Positions 23,943 through 32,153 of a stretch of DNA of 64,000 nucleotides are shown here, piece after piece. Both the position numbers and the translations under genes were made by a program. The notes beneath the pieces are model-generated. The model was not told the origin of the DNA and ran no database searches. It saw only the letters and a program-made list of their open reading frames with translations. Positions within the stretch are counted from its first letter, which is position 1. Each line of letters begins with the position of its first letter. The DNA comes from Palsa-504 sp963739615 (GTDB taxonomy: Bacteria; Actinomycetota; Actinomycetes; Streptosporangiales; Streptosporangiaceae), in assembly GCA_963739615.1 (NCBI GenBank), contig CAVUBD010000016.1, positions 322,406-386,405 of the forward strand, written 5' to 3'.

Positions 23943-24467
23943 TTACGCAGGGACGGCGAGCAGTCCCTGGGCGGTTAGCTGGCGGATCGCTGCGGTAACG
24001 ATGTCCTCCGGTGGCTGGGTGGCGTCGACGTTGAGGCCGACCTCGGCCTGGAGGGGCTCGAGGTCGGCGAGCTGGGAGGGGACGAGTGAGGCGCGCATGA
24101 AGTGGCGTGGGCGCGCGGCGACGCGCTGGGAGGCGGCCGCCTCGTCGATGACGAGGTGCAGGAACCAGGCCCGGGGATCGGCCTGGCGCAGCTGGCTCCG
24201 GTACTGGCGCTTGAGCGCGGAGCAGGAGACCACCGGCCTGGGGCGGGTGCTCGCCGCGATCTGCCCGGCGATCGCGGCGAGCCATGGTTGCCGGTCCTCG
24301 TCGGTGAGCGGGGTTCCGGCCCGCATTTTCGCCACGTTGGCGTCCGGGTGGAAGTCGTCGGCCTCAAGGTAGGGCACGCCCAGGCGCCGGGCGATCAGCG
24401 TGCCGATGGTGGTCTTGCCGCAGCCGGCCACTCCCATGACGACGATCGTCACGCCGGGGCTATCCAT
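23943..24467 (-). CDS. gntK: Gluconate kinase
   Basis: 174 aa from ATG 24467. Walker A is GVAGCGKTT at about residues 12-20; the family block PYLEADDFHPDANVAKMRAG follows, then LTDEDRQPWLAAIAG, SCSALKRQYRSQLR and RPRHFMRASLVPSQLADLEP, all typical of GntK. It phosphorylates gluconate to 6-phosphogluconate for the pentose phosphate pathway. The start lies 8 bases inside the regulator gene upstream, so the two form an operon. No gluconate permease is present here. Confidence 0.93.
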   Translation of the reverse strand: MDSPGVTIVVMGVAGCGKTTIGTLIARRLGVPYLEADDFHPDANVAKMRAGTPLTDEDRQPWLAAIAGQIAASTRPRPVVSCSALKRQYRSQLRQADPRAWFLHLVIDEAAASQRVAARPRHFMRASLVPSQLADLEPLQAEVGLNVDATQPPEDIVTAAIRQLTAQGLLAVPA

Positions 24468-25458
24468 CTGCGGCTCCCTCCAGCCTGCCGGCAGCGGGCC
24501 TGGCGGGGGCCGCCACCGCCGCGATGGCCTTGTAGAAGGGATCGCGGTCGGCTTCCTTGAAGCCTTCCAGGTCCAGCTCACTCAGCGCGATCCGGAGGGC
24601 GTCCTGGAGCAGGGGATCTCCGAGTTGCCCGTGGTGGTACTCGGCGATGAGCGCCCGGGAGAACGTCTCCGCGGCCTGCGGGAGGCCCTGGTCGATGGCG
24701 TAGGCCACTCCGTAGTGGAGCCACATCGCCAGCGGCTCGGGCCGGAAGGGGAATTTCTTCATCCTTCCGGGCTGGCTCCTCACCGGGGGCATGCCGCCGG
24801 CGAGCCTCCACTCCGCCTGGCGTTTCGCGCCCTCCCATTGGCTTGTGATGCGGAAGTCCAGGGCCTCTTTTATGGGAACGCCGAGGGAGCGGAAAAGCTC
24901 GTTGCCCGATCCTTCGAGGATCACGCGGTGAAGCCTCGCGTCGACATCGCGGAACTCCCTGCGGCATGCCTCGCCGCTGTCGTCCACCTCCTCGAACCGG
25001 GGGTCGACGGCCAGCGCCCTCAGATGCGCGGCGAGGCTGACCAGGTCCCGGCATACGTCGCTGGTTGCCCGCTGGGCTGTGAGGAACGCCGCCCGGGGCT
25101 CGACCGCCTCGCGCAGCTCGGTCATCGACCGCATGGGAAACCGCGGGGCCGCCTCCAGCCGCCACTCGATCACGTCGGGGTCAAGGACGTTCCACTCCTT
25201 TATGGGCAGGACGGTGGCGCCGACCCGGGTCCTGAGCCTGACCATGCCCTTGTACTGCAGTGCCTGCAGCACCTCCCTGGCCAGTGCCCGGCTCCCGCTT
25301 ATCTGCTCCATCACGGCGTCCAGGCGCAGGACGTCGCCGGACCAGTAGCCTGGGCCACCGGCGACGACCAGGGCTCCGAGGCGGCGCACGGCGGCCGCCC
25401 GCGGATGGCCGTCATCTTGCCCGTCGACCTCGCCCACCTCGACTTCTTCATTATCCAT
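24460..25458 (-). CDS. GntR/FadR-type regulator (FCD domain), probable gluconate repressor
   Basis: 332 aa. Residues about 20-80 form a winged helix (RLDAVMEQISGSRALAREVL then QALQYKGMVRLRTRVGATVL). Residues about 115-240 form the FCD ligand domain (LREAVEPRAAFLTAQRATSD, RREFRDVDARLHRVILEGSG, NELFRSL). The C-terminal 90 residues contain AAETFSRALIAEYHHGQLGD, an extended part of the FCD bundle. Linked to gntK, so it probably senses gluconate or 6-phosphogluconate. A palindrome lies 23 bases upstream of the start. Unusual for the family: the first 20 residues are acidic and poor in order. Confidence 0.85.
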   Translation of the reverse strand: MDNEEVEVGEVDGQDDGHPRAAAVRRLGALVVAGGPGYWSGDVLRLDAVMEQISGSRALAREVLQALQYKGMVRLRTRVGATVLPIKEWNVLDPDVIEWRLEAAPRFPMRSMTELREAVEPRAAFLTAQRATSDVCRDLVSLAAHLRALAVDPRFEEVDDSGEACRREFRDVDARLHRVILEGSGNELFRSLGVPIKEALDFRITSQWEGAKRQAEWRLAGGMPPVRSQPGRMKKFPFRPEPLAMWLHYGVAYAIDQGLPQAAETFSRALIAEYHHGQLGDPLLQDALRIALSELDLEGFKEADRDPFYKAIAAVAAPARPAAGRLEGAADG

Positions 25459-25480
25459 GACAAGAGCCTATCTGTAGGAT

Positions 25481-25493
25481 CTCTAGAATAGAG
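25481..25493. promoter_or_regulatory. Palindromic operator CTCTAgaaTAGAG
   Basis: Perfect 5-bp arms around GAA, 23 bases before the FCD regulator start, in an AT-rich stretch (25495-25590) that should contain the promoter. Size and symmetry fit a GntR/FadR-type site; autoregulation is inferred. Confidence 0.5.
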
Positions 25494-25764
25494 CGATGGT
25501 CCATGATACACCTCTCATGTGATACTTAACCTCTACTAAATCCGTGCTGATACCTACTATATACAAGGCTTTTAGATGGTATAAGTTGTCGTTAGCTCCT
25601 CGTGTCGGTGCCGCCTGGGAGGCGGCCCTGCACCGGGACGCGGGATCGCCTGGCGATGCCCCCGGCTCAGCTTCTGGCGGGGCCTTGCGGCACCAGCTCC
25701 AGGACCCGTTCCCGCCGGGGTACCCGCCCGCGCTCAAGCGCGGCTGACAGTCAGGAGACATGGG

Positions 25765-26061
25765 GTGCGCAAGTCCAGGGACGGCGACCTGACGGACCCG
25801 GAGCCACCGCCGGACGGAGGCAGCAGCCCGCCCGTCCGGGGAGGCTGGGACCTCGCGGGCCAGCTGATCGACCGAATCGCTTCCGGCAGCTGGACATGGA
25901 GCAAGACCTGGCAGCTTGCCGTGCTAGTCATGGTCCTCGCCGCCGCGCTGGCGATCCTCGCCTGTGCAGGTCACGGCTGGGCCGCGTGGACCTCGGCCAG
26001 CGCCAGCGGGGCCACCGTCGGCGTCATGGCTTACCAGCACCGTAATCCACCGCGTAAATAG
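25765..26061 (+). CDS. Small single-span membrane protein
   Basis: 98 aa from GTG 25765. Residues 1-45 are charged and Pro-rich, about 50-70 form a transmembrane helix (LAVLVMVLAAALAILACAG), and the tail is short and basic. No family recognised; similar small 'hypothetical' membrane proteins are common in actinomycete mobile regions. Confidence 0.5.
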   Translation: MRKSRDGDLTDPEPPPDGGSSPPVRGGWDLAGQLIDRIASGSWTWSKTWQLAVLVMVLAAALAILACAGHGWAAWTSASASGATVGVMAYQHRNPPRK

Positions 26062-26156
26062 GCAAGCAGGACGTAGCGGCGGACCTTGCCTCCGAAACCG
26101 GTAAGCGCCGAGGCGTTTCATAGGCGGTCACCTATGAAACAGCCGGGCGGCTGTGA

Positions 26157-26498
26157 ATGTCCGAACTTCTCTGCACGGGTGACGTGGAGAGGCGGCTACG
26201 GGAGCGCGGCCGCGCCGACGTCGACGAGAGCGCCCTGTTCGCGATGGTGGGCCAGATGCGGGAGATCACCGAGACCGCCGCCGCGTCGACCCGCAAGGCC
26301 CGCCGCGACAGGGAGCGACGCAACGCGACACCGGTCCGGCCTGTGCCGGTTCCGGTGCCTCCGCCCGCGCCGGATGCCGAGAGCGCGGAGGCGAAGCCGC
26401 CAGGGGTGACGGGCGGCGAGAGCGGTATGGCCATGTTCAAGAGGCTCAAGCGCTACAAAGTGACCCGCACGGCAGCTCCCCGTTCACCGAGCTCCTGA
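26157..26498 (+). pseudogene. Probable transposase (TniA/Mu-type) C-terminal remnant
   Basis: Translation has VDESALFAMVGQMREITETA then TRKARRDRERR and a Pro-rich end. I recognise this as the tail of actinobacterial Mu-like transposases that precede a TniB-type ATPase, and the next frame is exactly such an ATPase. The catalytic DDE core is absent. Confidence 0.45.
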
Positions 26499-26914
26499 TC
26501 ATCGATGAGACCGACCGGCTCAAAGTCCCCGCCCTCGAGCAGCTCCGCGACCACTACGACTGCAGCCGCCTCGGCCTCATCCTCATCGGCATGCCCGGCA
26601 TCGAAAAACGCCTCGCCCGCTACCCCCATCTCTACAGCCGCGTCGGCTTCGTCCACCACTACCGGCCGCTGTCCGCCGGCGAGCAGGCCTTCGTCCTCGT
26701 CCGCCACTGGCCCCACCAGCACCTAGACGATCCCGACGACTACACCGCCACCGAAGCCGTCGCGGCCATCAACCGCATCACCAGCGGGAACTTCCGCCTC
26801 ACCAGCCGCCTCATCGCCTAGGTCGAGCGCATCCTGGACATCAACCAGCGCCACACCGTCACCAAGGAAGTCGTCGAGACCGCCCGCGAATCCCTCGTCA
26901 TCGGCGTCATCTGA
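26480..26914 (+). pseudogene. TniB/IstB-like transposition ATPase, truncated with in-frame stop
   Basis: Begins at the Walker B region (ELLIIDETDRLKVPALEQLR), continues RLGLILIGMPGIEKRLARYP and VGFVHHYRPLSAGEQAFVLV, reaches ITSGNFRLTSRLIA, a TAG at 26819, then VERILDINQRHTVTKEVVET to the natural end at 26914. The Walker A half is missing. A remnant of a TniAB-type transposon. Confidence 0.75.
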
Positions 26915-27292
26915 AACCGCTTCCAGCCGCAGCCCCACCCCGTGGCCACGACGCCCGGGCCCCTTGCGGTCGGCGCGGATCCGCCCGGCCGCAGTCATCC
27001 GGCGCCACCTCAGCGGATCGACGGACAGTATTTTACGATTACTCTTTGTCGTGATACTTGAGGGGCGGGAGTCCTTGCAGAGCATTACAGTACCCGCTGC
27101 GGTCGCACTGGCTGCCCTAGGGCCAATGCAGGGCCAGCCCTAGGGATCACTAGAACATGCGTTTGAGCCGGCGGGCCAGCGGGCACCTGGGCGCTCGGCG
27201 ATCTTCTGGACTATCAGCTTGGGAATCTGTGCCGTCCGGACTGCTATGCAGCCTGACCTGCGGGACGGGGTGTCCGCCAGTGGCTCGCCTCG
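26915..27292. other. Non-coding stretch
   Basis: No protein-like frame. AT-rich around 27030-27060. Probably the boundary between the transposon remnant and the transporter remnants. Confidence 0.4.
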
Positions 27293-27590
27293 GTGGTTAG
27301 CATCCGGCTCGCGGTTTCCGCGGCGCTGGTCGAGATCGTGGCCGACGCGCTGGCCGGAAACATCCCGGGCATCCACCAGCACATCACCCAGACAGAGTTC
27401 GTCACCTTCCTGGCAGGCGCGGGTTCCCTGGTGCTGACGTTCCTGGCCGGAGCCGAGATCGACCCGGTATCCCTTCGCGGGCACTGGAAGGCGAGCCTGT
27501 CTATCGGGCTGGTGTCCTTCCTGCTGCCCTTCCTGGCCGCATTCGGGTTCTGCGGGCTCGTCCTGGGGTGGCAGCTGCACGCCGCCGAGA
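27293..27590 (+). pseudogene. Cation:proton antiporter (CPA2) remnant
   Basis: Reads AGNIPGIHQHITQTEFVTFL, AGAGSLVLTFLAGAEIDPVS and LRGHWKASLSIGLVSFLLPF, i.e. helices 2-4 of a Na+/H+ exchanger-domain antiporter with the LTFLAGAEID signature. About 100 of 400 residues remain; it is joined at about 27590 to an MFS fragment. Confidence 0.75.
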
Positions 27591-27594
27591 TCAT

Positions 27595-28035
27595 ACTGGG
27601 TGCTGATCGGTTTCCGCTTCCTGCTCGGATTCGGGGTCGGCGGTGATTATCCGGTCAGCGCGGTGATGGTGAGCGGGTACGCCAACCGGAAGGACCGCGG
27701 CAAGCTGGTCGGGATGGTGTTCGGGACCCAGGCGCTCGGGCTTATCGTGGGGCCGCTGATCGCGCTGGCCTTGCTCGGCTCCGGGGCCAGCGACGATGTG
27801 ACGTGGCGGGTCTTGCTTGCCCTCGGCGCGGTGCCCGCCGCCGCGGTGATCTACCTGCGCTGCCGGATGCCGGAGTCGCCGCTACCAGGCCCAGGTGCAG
27901 GGGAAGGCGGAGCAGGCGGTGCGCCGGATGTCGGAGTTCACCGGCGGCCAGGTGAGCGGGAACGGGTCCGGCCGGCCGGGTCACGAGATGGGGCTGCGGG
28001 CTTTCCTCACCGACCGCCGGTGGCTGATCATGGCA
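27595..28035 (+). pseudogene. MFS transporter (PHS/sugar type) remnant, frameshifted
   Basis: Contains FRFLLGFGVGGDYPVSAVMV and RGKLVGMVFGTQALGLIVGP, the loop and helix signatures of PHS-type (phosphate:H+) permeases, then RMPES at about 27880 where the frame slips; YQAQVQGKAEQAVRRMSEFT continues in the next frame until FLTDRRWLIM. The first three helices and the whole second half are missing. Confidence 0.75.
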
Positions 28036-28075
28036 GACGTGCGGCCGGCACCCGGCCCGGCGGTAGTCGTGGCCG

Positions 28076-28211
28076 GGACCAGCTGCTCGGTCTTGACAGT
28101 GGACTTGAGGCAGATGGCACGCCGGGTGAGCCGATCGGTCCCGGCGTATACCGAGACCCGGAATGACCCGCTCGGCAGCTGCTCTACGTGCCCCGTGGCG
28201 ACCCTGGGCAT
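28076..28211 (-). pseudogene. Tyrosine integrase, N-terminal remnant
   Basis: ATG 28211 opens MPRVATGHVEQLPSGSFRVS then VYAGTDRLTRRAICLKSTVK and TE, the arm-binding N-terminus of actinobacterial phage/ICE integrases. It ends abruptly after about 44 residues. It begins only about 20 bases from the first tRNA-containing repeat, the normal place for an integrase next to its att site. Confidence 0.65.
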
Positions 28212-28232
28212 GACAGCAAGACAGCCCGATCA

Positions 28233-28337
28233 GTGACATTCGTTCCACGGATCGAGGTGGCAGCGAGGGCTTACCCTCTCCGACCTGGAGCCGGTGAGCG
28301 GGATCGAACCGCTGACCTGCCGTTTACAAGAAGTACG
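28233..28337. repeat. Direct repeat copy 1 (att-like, contains tRNA-Thr 3' end)
   Basis: About 105 bases matching 30919-31024: both begin acattcgttccacg, share ttaccc-tct(g)acctgg, and end with the tRNA 3' half ggagccggtgagcgg...ccgtttacaaga. The tRNA part is nearly identical (about 45 bases, two differences), the distal part more diverged. The 2.6 kb between the copies carries a monooxygenase gene, a LysR remnant and vapBC. Confidence 0.75.
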
Positions 28338-28378
28338 GCCCCGCACACCGTACGCGCCAGCTGCGCTAATAGCACACG
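28291..28378 (-). pseudogene. tRNA-Thr(TGT)-like pseudogene, 3' half
   Basis: On the minus strand the anticodon loop CTTGTAA, variable loop, T-arm GCGGTTCGATCCCGC and acceptor 3' strand CACCGGC-T-CC are present. The anticodon stem carries a 4-base insertion (ccgtacttcttgtaaacgg) and the 5' acceptor strand does not pair, so it is not a working tRNA. Confidence 0.65.
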
Positions 28379-28867
28379 TAATCGCACGGACAGCACTCAC
28401 TGCGCTGGGACTATCCAGAGCGCCGTTCCACGAACCGTTCCACGCGGACGACAGGCAATGATCATGTGCGTAACCGAACGTAGTGACCGGAACCCACCGC
28501 AGCGGCATCTCGACTTCACGACATGGGTCGAACAGGACAGAACGCCGTCTTTCCACGCCGTCTTTCCACTGCGCTGCCGAATCGGGCCTCATTTGGTCGA
28601 GGCGGCGCCCTGGCCCGGCGTCAGCGCCGGGCTCTGGCCTCGGGAGGCCCCGCCCGGGCGCACGCCGGGCCAGCACGCGCAGCAGACCCACCTGATCACG
28701 CAGCTCATTCACCGCGCATCAGGACGCTACCCGCAGCACATGGCGCCAGGTCCGTCCGGCCGCTGCGGGACTCGACGCGCCTGCACCTGATGGGGAGCCC
28801 CATCCGGTTTCGATGTGTAGCCGTCCAGGATGAGCCGGTGACGGTATCGCTCCGGTCGCAGGAACGA
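28379..28867. other. Non-coding stretch
   Basis: No supported gene. A repeated cgttccacg occurs at about 28420-28445, echoing the start of the direct repeat. Confidence 0.35.
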
Positions 28868-29173
28868 TTAGAACTGGCCGGCCACATCCACAGCGTCGAG
28901 CATCGTCACCTCTGGCTCTCCGACGACGCCTGCTCCGCTGAGGAACTCTCCCATCCTCGCGGCACCTGCGAAGAACTTATTGAACGTATCTGCGTCCGGC
29001 CACTCGTCGATCACGACCAGGTCTTTGCCGTCCGTGAGCATCCTGTGTCCTATCTGACCCAGGCTCTTGCCGTACGCCGTGATGTCCTCGGCTATATCTC
29101 CGTTGGCCTTGCCCCACTCGAGAGCCTTGCCCAGATCCGCAACCGCACATCGAACAATGACGAAAACGCTCAC
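28868..29173 (-). CDS. Antibiotic-biosynthesis-monooxygenase-like (dimeric alpha/beta barrel) protein
   Basis: 101 aa from GTG 29173 (MSVFVIVRCAVADLGKALEW). Pattern strand-helix-strand with LGQIGHRMLTDGKDLVVIDE, WPDADTFNKFF and a final strand EVTMLDAVDVAGQF fits the ABM/EthD ferredoxin-like fold; members are small oxygenases or stress proteins with varied substrates. GGGGAGG lies 15 bases before the start. It appears intact, surrounded by remnants. Confidence 0.65.
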   Translation of the reverse strand: MSVFVIVRCAVADLGKALEWGKANGDIAEDITAYGKSLGQIGHRMLTDGKDLVVIDEWPDADTFNKFFAGAARMGEFLSGAGVVGEPEVTMLDAVDVAGQF

Positions 29174-29404
29174 AGTAACCCTGTTCCTCCCCTTTGCGCG
29201 GCTGATGACCAGCCGCAACTGCCCAGGCCTGGCCGGCCGGGTGCTGGTCGAAGTATGCTCCCTCCGCTCATCAGGGGACAGGGTCTGGAGGCATATTCCG
29301 GGATATTTCCTCGCCTCTGACACACGCGTCCGGCATGAGAGCACCAGAGCGGTCCGTATAGAGCCCAGCCGCCGGGACACCTGTTCAGCAAGATCCGGAA
29401 CGGA

Positions 29405-29866
29405 TCAGGGAAGGTCGGGACCCATTCCGAACGTCGTACTGAACTCGACGTTCCGCGGGATGCCAAGCCGGTCGAGCTGCGCCTCGGCGGTTGTGATGCT
29501 GCGTCCGCAAGAGGTAGCCAGGTAGGGCAGCGAGCTGAACTGCTCCAGGGACAGCGTCTCGCCGACGGCCTCGTAGTGACGGTCGACCGCGCAGAGCAGG
29601 CGGTCGGAGAACAGGAACGTATTCCGGAAGCTCTGGTAGCCGGTGAACGCCTCACGGGGCGTGACTACAAGGTCTACCTGATTGCGCCTGAGCTGTTCGG
29701 CGTCATCAACGGCAGGGGGCAAAACCCGCACGCGGACGCTGGGCGCCTCGATGGCCAGCCGCGCCCGCAGCGGTTTAATCAGAATGACTGACAGGACGTC
29801 ACTGGCGATGATGGTGAACGTCCGTCGGGCAAGGGCCGGGTCGAAGTCGGTGCCGTTGGTGCTTGC
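29405..29866 (-). pseudogene. LysR-type regulator, effector-domain remnant
   Basis: Open frame reading ARRTFTIIASDVLSVILIKP, RLAIEAPSVRVRVLPPAVDD, QVDLVVTPREAFTGYQ, FLFSDRLLCAVDRHYEAVGE: the substrate-binding domain of NodD-like LysR regulators. The DNA-binding domain is missing where the vapB operator begins, and the C-terminus stops short at 29405. Insertion of the toxin-antitoxin segment probably truncated it. Confidence 0.75.
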
Positions 29867-29867
29867 G

Positions 29868-29892
29868 ACTGTAAGACTTGGCGTCTTACAGT
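29868..29892. promoter_or_regulatory. VapB operator, perfect 10-bp inverted repeat
   Basis: ACTGTAAGAC, spacer ttggc, GTCTTACAGT, ending 6 bases before the vapB ATG. Position and perfect symmetry fit autoregulation by the VapBC complex; the transcript would have a very short leader. Confidence 0.8.
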
Positions 29893-29898
29893 TGCGGT

Positions 29899-30132
29899 AT
29901 GGCTGACACGATCACGATCCGCACCGATGACGAGACCGAGTACGCCCTGCAGGTGCTGACTCACGATGGCCTCTCGCGATCGGCCGCGATCCGGCAGGCG
30001 GTGCTCGAGGCAGCCAGCCGGCGCGAGCGCGCAGCCCGGATGCGCCGGGAAGTACTGCGGATGGACCTGGGCGAGACCGACGGCGTCAATGTGGCAGAGG
30101 AAATGGCCCGGGATCGCGCCGGGGAACGCTGA
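29899..30132 (+). CDS. vapB: VapB-type ribbon-helix-helix antitoxin
   Basis: 77 aa. N-terminal ribbon-helix-helix (MADTITIRTDDETEYALQVL then LSRSAAIRQAVLEAA) for DNA binding, followed by a charged C-terminus (MRREVLRMDLGETDGVNVAE) that should wrap the toxin. Overlaps vapC by one base (TGATGA). A TTG seven codons upstream is possible but would place the operator inside the gene. Confidence 0.85.
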   Translation: MADTITIRTDDETEYALQVLTHDGLSRSAAIRQAVLEAASRRERAARMRREVLRMDLGETDGVNVAEEMARDRAGER

Positions 30133-30524
30133 TGATCTACCTCGACTCGGCCGCTGTCGTCAAGCTCGTCCACGCCGAGCCGGAATCTGCGGCGCTGCGC
30201 GGCTGGCTGGATGAGCGAGCCGAGACCGGGTGGATCAGCTCCGTCCTGGTGGAGATCGAATCATTCCGGGCGCTGGCCAGATATGCGCCTGACGCCGTTG
30301 CCCGCCTGCCTGCCGTGCTGGACCAGATCGACCTGATCGACCTCGACCCCCGTATCCGCATCCTGGCTCAGACCGCCAAGCCCGCCACGGTCCGCAGCCT
30401 GGACGCGATCCACCTCGGCACAGCCCTGCAGGCACAGCCCAGGCTGATCTCGTTCGTGACCTACGATAAGCGCCTGCTGGACGCGGCCAGCGCGGCAGGC
30501 CTGCCGGTCGACTCGCCTGCCTAG
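30132..30524 (+). CDS. vapC: VapC-type PIN-domain ribonuclease toxin
   Basis: 130 aa. Acidic PIN residues are in place: MIYLDSAAVVKLVHAE (Asp5), VLVEIESFRALAR (Glu), SLDAIHLGTAL (Asp) and FVTYDKRLLDAA (Asp). The family cleaves tRNA or rRNA; its target here is unknown. Intact pair with the antitoxin and lying between the two tRNA-Thr-like repeats. Confidence 0.9.
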   Translation: MIYLDSAAVVKLVHAEPESAALRGWLDERAETGWISSVLVEIESFRALARYAPDAVARLPAVLDQIDLIDLDPRIRILAQTAKPATVRSLDAIHLGTALQAQPRLISFVTYDKRLLDAASAAGLPVDSPA

Positions 30525-30918
30525 CCCGCAACGACGTGATCTGCGCGCCTTACCTGATGGGCACCAAGAGCGCCGCGGCCCACCAGATCGGCGGCCACAC
30601 GCGGCCACGCGCGCGGACTCGATCCTAGGCACGGGTCACCCGAGTGATGAAAAGAGTGTCTCGGCCTAGCTGTCCTATTGAGCCGAGCTGCGGGCAGCAG
30701 CCTCGGCTTGACGCCGTTAGCTCTCGTGAAGCATTGGCCAACCCGGCGTCTCCCGGATCGCAGTGGCGCCGCTAAGAACTAGGACCAGATCTGCACCGGC
30801 ACGGGATTAATCAAAACGAAGTCGGCGTCCGCACCGCCCGATGGGCTCTTAGGTGCCTTATCGACTCCGCCGCCACCGTCGGTGACAGCAGCCGGAGCGC
30901 TGCCACACAGACCGGCCA
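30525..30918. other. Non-coding stretch
   Basis: No gene supported on either strand; frames are short and of poor composition. Confidence 0.4.
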
Positions 30919-31024
30919 ATAACATTCGTTCCACGAACCGAGACACGCAGAGGCTACTTACCCCTTCTGACCTGGGGGAGCCGGTGAGCGGATTCGAACC
31001 GCTGACCTGCCGTTTACAAGACGG
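30919..31024. repeat. Direct repeat copy 2 (att-like, contains tRNA-Thr 3' end)
   Basis: Second copy of the 28233-28337 repeat. Here the anticodon stem-loop is perfect (CCGT CTTGTAA ACGG on the minus strand), so this copy is closer to the ancestral tRNA. Confidence 0.75.
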
Positions 31025-31078
31025 ACTATCCCGCCTGAAACCATCATCTTCAGCCAGATGACTCAGCCCAGCTCACCC
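30977..31078 (-). pseudogene. tRNA-Thr(TGT)-like gene with abnormal 5' half
   Basis: Minus strand: anticodon loop CTTGTAA with 4-bp perfect stem, T-arm GCGGTTCGAATCCGC and acceptor end CACCGGC-T-CC. A 5' strand GCGGGTG at 31078-31072 pairs with one mismatch, but about 50 bases separate it from the anticodon stem instead of about 26, and a CATCT...AGATG hairpin sits there. It is either a pseudogene or a tRNA disrupted by a small insertion. Confidence 0.5.
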
Positions 31079-31351
31079 GCATCTTTGCTGGTAACTAGGC
31101 TTGCATAGCCATCGTAGCAGTCGTGCCGACGGGTACCGGGTAATGCCGTCTTGTTCGTGTTATCGGTGTGCTGATCTTCTCTCACGCCCGGATTTGTGTT
31201 GCCCTTGTGTTGGTCGCGGAACGGCTGGAAAACCTGATTTCTTGTTCTCGGCAGACCGTGGTCGTGCCGTCAGCCGACCCGCCGTGGATGGAGTGCGGCG
31301 AGTTCCCCGGAAAGGGCCGGCGAGGCCGACGAGCAGGGGCGTGCTAGGGGC
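31079..31351. other. Non-coding stretch
   Basis: No supported gene; unusually TG-rich around 31150-31250. Confidence 0.35.
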
Positions 31352-31570
31352 GTGCTGCTCATCCGGGGCCAGTCCACCGGCGCCGATCTAGCTGGCCTGC
31401 CGCTGCCTGACGGCTGCATGGACCTGATCGTCTCGACCGCGAGCCTGCACCACTGGACCGACGCCAGCGCGGTGATCGTCTCCCCCGATCGGGCCCTGCG
31501 GCCCAATGGCCGGGATCTGGGTCTTCGAATACGTAGCGCGCGACCGGCAACGGCACCGCCGCCCGGCGTG
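31345..31570 (+). pseudogene. SAM-dependent methyltransferase remnant
   Basis: Translation GADLAGLPLPDGCMDLIVST then ASLHHWTDASAVI is motif II-III of class I methyltransferases (Methyltransf_11). At about 31505 the frame slips and IWVFEYVARDRQRHRR follows in another frame. The SAM-binding GxGxG segment is absent. Confidence 0.7.
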
Positions 31571-31572
31571 CT

Positions 31573-31647
31573 GGCCGGGTGGATTCGAACGACTTGACTC
31601 GGCGATCCAGCGGAATTTCCCCGGGATTCGTGTTCAAGTCCACCCTC
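31573..31647. repeat. Imperfect 14-bp inverted repeat with tRNA T-arm-like arms
   Basis: gggtggattcgaac near 31573 and gttcaagtccaccc near 31630 pair at 12 of 14 positions. Each arm looks like a tRNA T-arm, in opposite directions, but no full tRNA can be folded. Confidence 0.5.
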
Positions 31648-31867
31648 GGACACATTTTCGAATTTCTTCTGTAAAGAAGGCTTTCGTGGTTGCATGTACA
31701 CTGCAGGGCTATGCATTAGTATTCAGAGGTATTCATATCGTTACAGGTATCGTGTGCTTATGGGTCAAGGACGCTGCAGGCCGCCACTCACTCCAGCACA
31801 CTGACTTTCACTGGCCCGAAGTCCCGCAGGGAGCTGGGCCCTGAAGTGCGGCTTGTCCACTGCCAGA

Positions 31868-31904
31868 CACATAAAATACGACCGTATGTGATATGATCGT
31901 ATGC
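31868..31904. promoter_or_regulatory. Operator/promoter of second toxin-antitoxin pair
   Basis: Just before the antitoxin ATG: cgaccgtatgtgatatgatcg then tatgc. Half-site CGTATG occurs twice and the reverse half (ATACG/CATAC) flanks them; TATGAT could be the -10. AT-rich relative to its surroundings. Confidence 0.5.
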
Positions 31905-32153
31905 ATGGCGCAGGTAGACAGGTTTTCGGTGACGATGCCGCCCGAGCTTGGAGAGGGCGTCCGGCAGGCCGCTGCCCGGCAGGGCACTAGCGTGTCGACG
32001 TGGCTTACCGAAGCGGCGGCCGACAAGCTGCGCAATGAGCTCCTCGGCGCTGCCCTGGACCAATGGGAGGCGGAGGACGGCTCGTTCACCCAGGCGGAGC
32101 TGGATGAAGCGGCGTCTCGGCTCGGGCTTGCGCCGCGTTCGGATGTGGCGTGA
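31905..32153 (+). CDS. Antitoxin of PIN toxin pair
   Basis: 82 aa. RHH-like start MAQVDRFSVTMPPELGEGVR and STWLTEAAADKLRNEL, then an acidic helix (WEAEDGSFTQAELDEAASRL) suited to toxin binding. Overlaps the toxin start by four bases (GTGAAG/TGA). Intact; no link to the upstream methyltransferase remnant. Confidence 0.8.
   Translation: MAQVDRFSVTMPPELGEGVRQAAARQGTSVSTWLTEAAADKLRNELLGAALDQWEAEDGSFTQAELDEAASRLGLAPRSDVA

Noticed and set aside
28291..28378. Functional tRNA-Thr gene
   Set aside because: Anticodon stem has an insertion and the 5' acceptor strand does not pair; only the 3' half is tRNA-like.
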